From Bacteroidota bacterium (GTDB taxonomy: Bacteria > Bacteroidota > Rhodothermia > Rhodothermales > Bin80): a stretch of DNA of 19,470 bases. Under the pieces are notes generated by a model, which ran no database searches, was not told the origin of the DNA, and saw nothing but the letters and a program-made list of their open reading frames with translations. Made by a program: the position numbers and the translations under genes. Below, in pieces: positions 7,931 to 15,003 of this stretch (its first letter is position 1; each line of letters opens with the position of its first letter). The DNA lies in contig JAPPBZ010000234.1 of assembly GCA_026702635.1 (NCBI GenBank), positions 1 to 19,470 of the forward strand, read 5' to 3'.

Positions 7931-9868
7931 TTATTCGGCTACTTGTGTCAGTGATTCGCTGGTTGCTGATAGGGCACGCCCCATTCGGATATCCGTTTGC
8001 CAGGAGGGGGGCACCTCTCCCTTGAGATACATCTCTGCAAGCAGGCTGGCAATCGGGGCCGCACACAGGCTTCCGTTTCCTGTATTCTCACATTGGACAG
8101 CCAGGGCAATCTGGGGATTATCAAATGGCGCGAACATAATGAAGACCGAGTGATCAGTAAAGTTGCCGGGGGCCTGCGCCGTTCCCGTTTTTCCTGCACT
8201 CGGAATCCCGGGAATTTGTGAAGCGCGTGCAGTGCCCGCCTCCATGACTAGGCGCATCCCTTCACGGACCAGGTTTACGTGGGTCGTGTCAATGTCCAGG
8301 TGAATGGGATCGGATATGTCGGGCAGTTCCAGTCGTTCATTTGTTTCGGGCTCAACTAGGTGAGAAACCATGTGGGGCGCGTACAGCGTTCCCCCGTTGG
8401 CCAGCGCAGCTACATACCGGGCCAATTGAAATGGAGTAACTCCCATATCTCCCTGTCCGACGCCGAGATTCATGATTGCCCCCGTTCCCCAGTATCTCCC
8501 GGTTTGCTCGAAGTAGGCAGAATCGGGGATTAATCCAGGCGTCTGTTCTAGCAGGTCCGTAGGAGATTCTACGCCGAAGCCAAAGCGGTTCGCATACTTT
8601 TTGAAGACCTCGAGATCCATCCTCCGGGCTAATTCAAAAAAGAATGTATTACATGAATTCTTTAAGGCCTCGACAACGTTTTGGTGGCCACGTGCCTCCA
8701 GGCACCGAAAAAAGCGGCCCTGACCGAATGGGTGGTATCCAGGACAATAAATCGTTTCATCGGCTCCCTCAAGGAGCCCCTCCGACAACCCCAATAGTGC
8801 CATAAACGGTTTCCAAGTTGATCCTGGGGGCATCAAATTCATCGTAGCCCGATTGTAAAGAGGGTCTTCATGATGGTTGAGCAGAGCTTGCCAGGCTTCG
8901 CGTTGAATTCCCTGGCTGAGCGATTCAAGCGGGTAATCCGGTTTGCTGACCAGTGCAATTATGCCACCGTCATTGGGATCCAGAGCGACCACCGCTCCGC
9001 GTTTGTTGACAAACAGAGACTCAGCGAATTCCTGAACACGATGATCCAGGGTAAGATGGAGATCATAATTCCCTCGTGGTGGCTGATCTCCCTGACCCTG
9101 CGCGTAGGACATGATCTCCAGACCGTATACATTTACCCAGCGGCGGGCGACACCGGGGATTCCTCGCAGCCAAGGCTCATATCCCTCCTCAATACCGGTC
9201 CGCCCCCGAAAATCTCCCTGACGGTAGAGTGAAGAGTCAGATTCATGGTCAATGGCATTCAGCTCTTCCCGGTTGATTTCTCCGATATATCCCAGAGCAT
9301 GCGAAGCCCGGGCGTCTGTAGGGTAACGTCTCCGCTGTTTGATTTCCCACCCAACGCCAGGCAGCAAGTATACATCTTCAAGTATGCGGCTGTACTGCGC
9401 AAATGAAACGTTCGAAAAAGAAGGGTACAGTCGATAAGGATTATAGTCCTGTGCTTCCTGCAGGCGCAGTGCTACGACGGAGTCGGGGACATCCAGATGT
9501 TTTGCCAGCAGTGGTATGCGGGTTCGGTCGAAGTATCTCGGTGCAAGGGAGATCGTATAGGTCGGCGTATTATGGACTATAAGGGTCCCGTTACGGTCAT
9601 AGACCAGTCCGCGAGCGGGAAGTACACGTATGTCACGCAGTGCGTTACCACGTGCGATTTCTGAGAGATCCTGACGCTCGGCTACCTGTAGCCGAAAAAG
9701 TTGGAGGCTCAGTACCGACAGCACGAAAACAACTGCACAACAAAAGAGGGTGAATCGGTTTTTTGTCAACGCCGTGGTACGATTATTGTCAGTATTTTGG
9801 GTGCAGGAGGGTTTTTGGGGAACCGCCTGCCAGTCTAAGCCTATTATACTACCCAGCGGGGGTGTCAA
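7931..9868 (-). CDS. mrdA: Penicillin-binding protein 2 (elongasome transpeptidase)
   Basis: A 645-residue class B PBP that cross-links peptidoglycan during lateral-wall growth and activates RodA. It has one N-terminal membrane anchor (about 38-59), then the dimerisation/pedestal segment with ARGLVYDRNGTL, then the transpeptidase domain. The three active-site motifs are present in order: STWK at 350-353 with nucleophile Ser350, SCN at 405-407, and KTGT at 560-563. The open frame has no ATG near its 5' end. The first possible start is TTG at 9868. A second TTG at 9766 would give MTKNRF directly before the anchor, closer to the short cytoplasmic tail usual for PBP2. This is the first gene of the leftward cluster. 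mreC and mreD, common upstream partners, are absent, because the next gene is divergent. Confidence 0.94.
   Translation of the reverse strand: MTPPLGSIIGLDWQAVPQKPSCTQNTDNNRTTALTKNRFTLFCCAVVFVLSVLSLQLFRLQVAERQDLSEIARGNALRDIRVLPARGLVYDRNGTLIVHNTPTYTISLAPRYFDRTRIPLLAKHLDVPDSVVALRLQEAQDYNPYRLYPSFSNVSFAQYSRILEDVYLLPGVGWEIKQRRRYPTDARASHALGYIGEINREELNAIDHESDSSLYRQGDFRGRTGIEEGYEPWLRGIPGVARRWVNVYGLEIMSYAQGQGDQPPRGNYDLHLTLDHRVQEFAESLFVNKRGAVVALDPNDGGIIALVSKPDYPLESLSQGIQREAWQALLNHHEDPLYNRATMNLMPPGSTWKPFMALLGLSEGLLEGADETIYCPGYHPFGQGRFFRCLEARGHQNVVEALKNSCNTFFFELARRMDLEVFKKYANRFGFGVESPTDLLEQTPGLIPDSAYFEQTGRYWGTGAIMNLGVGQGDMGVTPFQLARYVAALANGGTLYAPHMVSHLVEPETNERLELPDISDPIHLDIDTTHVNLVREGMRLVMEAGTARASQIPGIPSAGKTGTAQAPGNFTDHSVFIMFAPFDNPQIALAVQCENTGNGSLCAAPIASLLAEMYLKGEVPPSWQTDIRMGRALSATSESLTQVAE
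9843..9868 (-). promoter_or_regulatory. Possible promoter for the mrdA-rodA cluster
   Basis: Read on the minus strand, a perfect TTGACA (9868-9863) is followed by a perfect TATAAT (9848-9843). The spacer is only 14 bases, shorter than the usual 16-18, and σ factors of Bacteroidota use a different consensus, so this may be chance. It overlaps the first possible TTG start of mrdA. If it is real, translation would have to begin further in, for example at the TTG at 9766. It sits where a promoter for the leftward cluster is expected. Confidence 0.3.
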
Positions 9869-9912
9869 TCGGCTTTCGGATACATAAAATTAACGATCAG
9901 CGGAATAACTCC

Positions 9913-12900
9913 ATGAGAAATCTCTTGAAGATCACGGCGTTCATCGTTTTACAGGTTCTTGTGGGGGTTTCCCCTGTATTGGCACAGCAGTTCGGGCGCA
10001 ATAAAGTCCAATACGATCGATTCGAGTTCAGGAGTTTCCAGACTCCCCACTTTGAATTCTACTTTTACCCGGAAGCAAAGGATGCGGTTGCGGATGCGTC
10101 CCGCATGGGAGAACGGTGGTATCGTCGACATTCCCGAACCTTCCTACGCGATTTCCATGAACGCAAACCGATCATTTTTTATGCCAACGATGCCGATTTT
10201 CAGCAGACCAATGTAATCGGAGGACATATAGGTCAGGGCACTGGAGGGGTGACCGAAAGCCTGAAAGAGAGGGTGGTTATGCCACTCACAGGAATTTACG
10301 AGGAGACGGATCATGTACTGGGGCACGAGTTGGTGCACAGTTTCCAATATGATATTGGGCTGTCGCGCGGAGACAGCTCCCGGTTTGCCCTTCAACTTCT
10401 TCCGCTTTGGCTTGTGGAGGGGATGGCAGAGTATCTGTCAGTGGGACGTGAAGATGCACATACGGCCATGTGGATGCGTGATGCAGCATTGCGGGATGAT
10501 TTGCCGACTATCGAGGACATGACCCGGAGCAATAAGTACTTCCCGTACCGGTATGGACAGGCCTACCTAGCGTACATCGGAGGTAAATATGGCGATGCCG
10601 CGGTCACGAATCTTTTCAAGTTAGGTGGGCGCGTAGGGGTTGACTCCGCGTTTGTGTATACAATTGGGATTACGGCTGATTCGCTTTCAGTTGAATGGGC
10701 GCAGGCGATCCAGGAGGCATACCTGCCCCTGATGGAGTCACGCACGCATCCAGACAGTGCAGGAACTGCCATCCTTTCGGAAGAGCTCAGTGGAGGTGCC
10801 CTGAACCTGTCCCCTGCTGTGAGCCCGGATGGACAGTATATCGCGTACTTGAGTGAGAGGGATATCTTCAATATCAACCTGTTCATTGCAGATGCAGCAA
10901 CAGGAGAAACCATCCGCAAACTTCAATCAACCAACACGAATCCCCATTTTGACAATATCCGCTTTATCAGTTCTGCAGGCTCCTGGTCTCCCGATGGGAA
11001 ACAATTTGCATTTGTAACCTTTGTTCAGGGAGACAATGAGATTTCGATTTGGGATCTGGATAGTGGTGCAATTGAACGACGGATCAGTGTAGGTGGGGTA
11101 AGTGCGCTCAGCAACCCTGCATGGTCACCAGATGGTCGATCCATTGCATTCTCGGGGATTGATGGCGGAATCAGCGACCTGTACATATATGATATAGAGA
11201 GTCAGCAGGCTCGACAGATTACTAGTGACCGGTTTGCTGACCTACAGCCAGCGTGGTCACCAGATGGACGGACGATTGCGGTAGTCACAGATCGAGGGCC
11301 GGAGGGGACAAATTTTGAAACGCTGGAGTATGCCGACACCCGTATTTCATTGATTGATCTCGAAAGTGGTACATACAGTACCCTGCGTCCTTTTGTGAGC
11401 GGGAAACACATCAATCCACAATTCTCGCCGAACGGACAGAGTCTGTATTTCGTGAGTGATCAGGATGGATTTTCTGATATTTATCGGTACGATTTACGTG
11501 AAGAGGTTACGTACCGTGTGACAAATTTAAAAACGGGGGTCAGCGGGATTACTGCGCTCTCGCCCACGATGAGTGTGGCCCCTCAGAATGGACGGGTTGT
11601 TTACTCCGTTTTTTATGACGGCGGATATTCGGTCTTTGGACTTGAGGAGGATGAAGCGATAGGAAACCTCGTCGAAAGTAGTGCACCGTCCCAAGCCAGT
11701 ATTCTGCCGCCCCAAAGTGCGGCGGATGAAGGGCTGGTTGAAAATTATCTGGATGATCCCTTGACCGGGCTGCCGGAGCCTCGTACCACGGTTGAAAAGG
11801 TCTATGATTCACGTCTGCGTCTGGACTACGTTGCACCTCCTTCCATTGGCGTATCTGTAGGGGGGTATTATGGAGGTGGTGCTTCCGGGGGCGTTGGATT
11901 TTATTTCAGCGATATGTTGGGGAATCGAAATTTGGCGGTCGTGGCGCAGGCGAACGGGACTTTCCGGGATATAGGAGGGATGGTTCAGTACATGAATCGT
12001 GGTCGACGGTTCAATTACGGCGGTCTGATCGCCCACATCCCATACCTGTATGGCTACCCGCGACAGGGCTTTAATCAGTTTGGACAGTATGTTATTCAGG
12101 ATCTGCGGCAGCGGCTTTATGTGGATCAGGTTCGTGGAATTGGCTCGTATCCTTTTTCGACGACCCGTCGTCTGGAGGTTTTCGGGGGATTCACCCGCTA
12201 CGGGTTTGATATTCAGGCCTATACTTACACCTATACGCCTTTTGGGATTCAGAGAGAGCGCAGGAATGCAGATAAGTGCAGTAATCTGACGTCCGAGGAG
12301 CGACAAACTGTGTGGGCGTGTGAGCCAGACGGGTTCTATTACTTCGACGCGGGTCTGGCTTATGTTGGGGACTTCAGCAATTTCGGCTTTACGTCGCCTT
12401 CTCAGGGGGGGCGCTACCGGCTTGAGGTTGTCCCTCGTTTTGGTACGGACAATTTCGTCAGTGTATTGGGCGATTATCGGCGCTATTTCTTCTATGAGCC
12501 GATTACGTTTGCGGTTCGGGGCATGTTTGCGGGAAATTTTGGGGGCGATCAGGGTCAGATTTTTTCACGGGAGAGCCTCTATTATCCATACTACCGGGGC
12601 TTCGTTCGCGGATACAATTATAGTTCCTTTGATTTTGCGGAAGAGTGTCAAGATATTGCCTGCTCGGTATATACGCGCCTCTATGGAACACGTGCTGCGA
12701 TGGCAAGCGCTGAGATCCGCCTGCCATTATTTGGAACGGAGGCGCTGGGGCTGTTCAACTTCCCCTATCTACCACTGGAGTTGGTCGGCTTTGTTGATGC
12801 GGGGATGGCCTGGAATAAAGGAGATGATCCACTCAAAATGCTCAAGTTCGAGCAGGACACGATGGAACGTGTGCCGGTGGTCAGTGTAGGCCCATCGGCT

Positions 12901-13008
12901 CGATTTAATTTGTTGGGTTATATCATCTTTGAGATCTACTACGCGTATCCATTCCAGCGGCCGGATAAGGGAGCACATTTTGGATTCCAGTTGCTACCTG
13001 GCTGGTAA
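9913..13008 (+). CDS. Outer-membrane protein: gluzincin protease domain, TolB-like propeller and Omp85-type barrel
   Basis: A 1031-residue exported protein with three parts. I choose the ATG at 9913 because it opens with a signal peptide (MRNLLKITAFIVLQVLVGV, ending in LAQQ near residue 25); the open frame reaches further upstream only through mrdA. Residues about 30-280 resemble the peptidase-MA gluzincins, with zinc motif HELVH at 138-142 and the downstream ligand Glu169 in LVEGMAEYL. Residues about 295-560 carry PD40/TolB-type propeller repeats, with SPDG or SPNG turns at 304, 359, 405, 449 and 505. From about 635 to the end, alternating aromatic strands form a 16-strand-type barrel. It contains the Omp85 signature VRGY at 898-901 and a terminal aromatic residue. 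No POTRA domains are seen. It is probably a surface- or periplasm-facing protease anchored by its own barrel, though the substrate and the exported side are unknown. Confidence 0.85.
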   Translation: MRNLLKITAFIVLQVLVGVSPVLAQQFGRNKVQYDRFEFRSFQTPHFEFYFYPEAKDAVADASRMGERWYRRHSRTFLRDFHERKPIIFYANDADFQQTNVIGGHIGQGTGGVTESLKERVVMPLTGIYEETDHVLGHELVHSFQYDIGLSRGDSSRFALQLLPLWLVEGMAEYLSVGREDAHTAMWMRDAALRDDLPTIEDMTRSNKYFPYRYGQAYLAYIGGKYGDAAVTNLFKLGGRVGVDSAFVYTIGITADSLSVEWAQAIQEAYLPLMESRTHPDSAGTAILSEELSGGALNLSPAVSPDGQYIAYLSERDIFNINLFIADAATGETIRKLQSTNTNPHFDNIRFISSAGSWSPDGKQFAFVTFVQGDNEISIWDLDSGAIERRISVGGVSALSNPAWSPDGRSIAFSGIDGGISDLYIYDIESQQARQITSDRFADLQPAWSPDGRTIAVVTDRGPEGTNFETLEYADTRISLIDLESGTYSTLRPFVSGKHINPQFSPNGQSLYFVSDQDGFSDIYRYDLREEVTYRVTNLKTGVSGITALSPTMSVAPQNGRVVYSVFYDGGYSVFGLEEDEAIGNLVESSAPSQASILPPQSAADEGLVENYLDDPLTGLPEPRTTVEKVYDSRLRLDYVAPPSIGVSVGGYYGGGASGGVGFYFSDMLGNRNLAVVAQANGTFRDIGGMVQYMNRGRRFNYGGLIAHIPYLYGYPRQGFNQFGQYVIQDLRQRLYVDQVRGIGSYPFSTTRRLEVFGGFTRYGFDIQAYTYTYTPFGIQRERRNADKCSNLTSEERQTVWACEPDGFYYFDAGLAYVGDFSNFGFTSPSQGGRYRLEVVPRFGTDNFVSVLGDYRRYFFYEPITFAVRGMFAGNFGGDQGQIFSRESLYYPYYRGFVRGYNYSSFDFAEECQDIACSVYTRLYGTRAAMASAEIRLPLFGTEALGLFNFPYLPLELVGFVDAGMAWNKGDDPLKMLKFEQDTMERVPVVSVGPSARFNLLGYIIFEIYYAYPFQRPDKGAHFGFQLLPGW

Positions 13009-13019
13009 TGTAGTGTGAG

Positions 13020-14147
13020 ATGGATTCCATTCTGCTGCGCCGACTCTTCGGGCTGGATCCTGAATTAGCTCACCGGTTAGGTTTTGGTGCCGCATGGCTT
13101 GCGGACCGGATTGCACCGGCGTATTTGGAGAAGACATTTGGGTTTGATGATCCCGTCCTTCATCAAGAGGTATGGGGATTGAATTTTCCAAATCCGATTG
13201 GTCTGGCTGCAGGATGCGACAAGAATGCCTTACTGGTCTCATTTTGGGACAGGCTGGGGTTTGGTCATGCAGAGGTGGGTTCAGTTACGGTGAATCGTTC
13301 ATCCGGGAGTTCGCGGCCGCGACTATTTCGCCTCCCGGAAGATCGTGCGGTTATCAACCGGTTGGGACTCCCCAGCAAGGGTTCGCGCCGGGTTGTCCAG
13401 CGTTTATCCCGCTGCTCTGCGATTAAAATGCCGATTGGTGTGAGCATTGCCAGAGTAGATGGAAGCTCATCGGCCATCAAGGATTACTGCCAGTGTGCTT
13501 TGCGGCTTTTGCCGTATGCCGATTACCTGACGATCAATATCTCGTGTCCCAATACCATAGATGGGAAGAGCTTCGAAGTACCGGAGCACCTGGATTCACT
13601 ATTGAATGCCCTGATGGATGAGTTGGGTGACCGCGTTCCAGTCCTGGTGAAGCTCTCCCCTCCGGATACCCCGAAAGTGATCTACGACAGTCAGACGGAG
13701 GCACTCTTGGAGACAGCGGTCCGCCATGGAGTGAATGGGTTTGTGGTGACGAATACAGCCAAGGACCGTCTTGGGCTCGTGACCGACAAGGAATCCCTGG
13801 ATGCCATTGGTGACGGGGGACTCAGCGGCCCGCCCATCTATCCAAGGGCAGTTCAAATGGTCAGGTATGTTCGCTCCTGTGTTGGCCCCGATTATCCAAT
13901 TATTGGAGTTGGGGGGATTTCCTCAGCGGAAGATGCCTATCAGATGATCCGCGCAGGTGCCAGTCTCCTGCAAATCTATACCGCACTCATCTATGAGGGG
14001 CCGAAGCTTGTCCAGAGTATAAAACGAGGACTGGTTCAGCGGCTGAAATCCAGTGGATACACATCTATTGCGTCCGTTGTAGGTACTGCACCGGGCATTG
14101 GCGAATCTGCAAGTGTTGCCGAGTTGCCATTCACTCCCAGTGTTTGA
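13020..14147 (+). CDS. pyrD: Dihydroorotate dehydrogenase, class 2-like with cysteine base
   Basis: A 375-residue FMN enzyme of pyrimidine synthesis, oxidising dihydroorotate to orotate. The N-terminal helix pair (LLRRLFGLDPELAHRLGF) is the membrane-associating extension typical of quinone-linked class 2 enzymes. The core shows NPIGLAAGCDKN at 58-69, AEVGSVT at 84-90, VVTNTA, GGLSGPPIYPRA and the phosphate-binding GVGGISS with GASLLQIYTAL. Two sites look class 1-like. The base is Cys176 in NISCPNT, where class 2 enzymes have Ser, and the loop at 113-121 is NRLGLPSKG rather than the class 2 form NRxGFNN. The segment after PNT also lacks the usual PGLR. No pyrK-like electron-transfer partner is nearby. 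Its ATG is 11 bases after the barrel gene. Family assignment is firm; subclass and electron acceptor are not. Confidence 0.88.
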   Translation: MDSILLRRLFGLDPELAHRLGFGAAWLADRIAPAYLEKTFGFDDPVLHQEVWGLNFPNPIGLAAGCDKNALLVSFWDRLGFGHAEVGSVTVNRSSGSSRPRLFRLPEDRAVINRLGLPSKGSRRVVQRLSRCSAIKMPIGVSIARVDGSSSAIKDYCQCALRLLPYADYLTINISCPNTIDGKSFEVPEHLDSLLNALMDELGDRVPVLVKLSPPDTPKVIYDSQTEALLETAVRHGVNGFVVTNTAKDRLGLVTDKESLDAIGDGGLSGPPIYPRAVQMVRYVRSCVGPDYPIIGVGGISSAEDAYQMIRAGASLLQIYTALIYEGPKLVQSIKRGLVQRLKSSGYTSIASVVGTAPGIGESASVAELPFTPSV

Positions 14148-14233
14148 GGCATACGGATGCGTTTGTTGTTCAATTCACGGGGTTTCTGAGCAAAGGTTTT
14201 CTGATTCCATGTCTTTCTATCATGTAGGCTGAA
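14148..14233 (+). other. Short intergenic gap with no recognised signal
   Basis: These 86 bases separate pyrD from the phosphopantetheinyl transferase gene. An in-frame stop lies six bases before the next ATG, which fixes that start. The stretch is T-rich, but I see no clear hairpin-plus-T-run terminator, no recognisable promoter and no strong ribosome binding site. Read-through from pyrD is possible. Confidence 0.4.
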
Positions 14234-14962
14234 ATGATTCAATCTTGGATCCGTCCTGTTTGCCGAATCGGTAAGGTAAGTGTGGTCCACATTGATTTGG
14301 CTCTCGACGAGGCTCATGAGCGGCACGCAGTCAGTTGGCTTCATGAGCAGGAGCGGCAGCGCTGGCAGCGGTATAGAGTTGAACGTCCACGAAGGGAATT
14401 TGCCTTCTGCCGGTCGGCGCTGCGTTACCTGCTTTGCCAGGAACTTGGATGTAACAACTCTGATCTTTCGATTGCTGCTGCGGATCACGGCAAACCATAT
14501 GCTTTATTGCGCGGAAAGCCGGTCTCCATCAAATTCAATGTGAGTCACAGTGATCCTCATGGACTGATTACGATTACACAGGGAGTGCGTGTGGGGGTGG
14601 ATGTGGAAGCAGGTTTACGCAAGAGGGACTTTGATGGGATTTCCGAAATGGTTTTTGGCCCGAACGAGCGGGCAGAGATCCTGTCGGCCAGAGGTGCAAT
14701 AAAAGCGAGACTATTTTTTAGATACTGGACACTGAAAGAGGCGTTGCTCAAGGGACTTGGGACCGGATTGTCCACCGATCTCACAAAGATTGAACTCCCC
14801 CGAGACGTACGCCACGGGGCTCCAAGGGGAGTTTTTCAATCTCCAACCGATCCAGCTACTTACTGGCAGCTTCAGGATTTGAGCACCCAGCGGTACACCG
14901 CAGCAATTGCCTCCGAAATCGTATCATCCGATCCCCCTAGGGTCTCGCATACTGAAACCTGA
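14234..14962 (+). CDS. Sfp-type 4'-phosphopantetheinyl transferase
   Basis: A 242-residue cytoplasmic enzyme of the Sfp/Gsp superfamily. It transfers 4'-phosphopantetheine from coenzyme A to a serine of acyl or peptidyl carrier proteins. Visible signatures are FNVSHSDPHG at 101-110, the magnesium-binding GVDVEAG with Asp123 and Glu125, and WTLKEALLKGLGTGLS at 165-180 with Lys168 and Glu169. The size is that of the two-lobed Sfp type, about twice AcpS. The N-terminal lobe includes the RREFAFCRSALR segment typical of the family. No polyketide, peptide-synthetase or carrier-protein gene lies in the window. It may therefore serve fatty-acid ACP generally, or a distant secondary-metabolite cluster; this is an inference. 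The start is constrained by an in-frame stop just upstream. Confidence 0.9.
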   Translation: MIQSWIRPVCRIGKVSVVHIDLALDEAHERHAVSWLHEQERQRWQRYRVERPRREFAFCRSALRYLLCQELGCNNSDLSIAAADHGKPYALLRGKPVSIKFNVSHSDPHGLITITQGVRVGVDVEAGLRKRDFDGISEMVFGPNERAEILSARGAIKARLFFRYWTLKEALLKGLGTGLSTDLTKIELPRDVRHGAPRGVFQSPTDPATYWQLQDLSTQRYTAAIASEIVSSDPPRVSHTET

Positions 14963-15003
14963 ACCATCGACAAATTCAGAATTCTTCATTTCCTGCACAT
15001 GAA

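Noticed and set aside
9763..9912. Fifty extra codons upstream of the barrel protein
   Set aside because: They would overlap mrdA on the other strand and push the signal peptide inward; the ATG at 9913 directly precedes a clean signal peptide.
11122..11267. A 14-base exact repeat (TGGTCACCAGATGG at 11122-11135 and 11254-11267)
   Set aside because: It encodes the WSPDG turn of two adjacent propeller blades; it is a protein repeat, not a DNA element.
11809..12306. A 165-codon open frame on the minus strand inside the barrel region
   Set aside because: It is antisense to a strongly supported gene, has no recognisable domain and a low-complexity composition; it is a shadow of the plus-strand coding frame.
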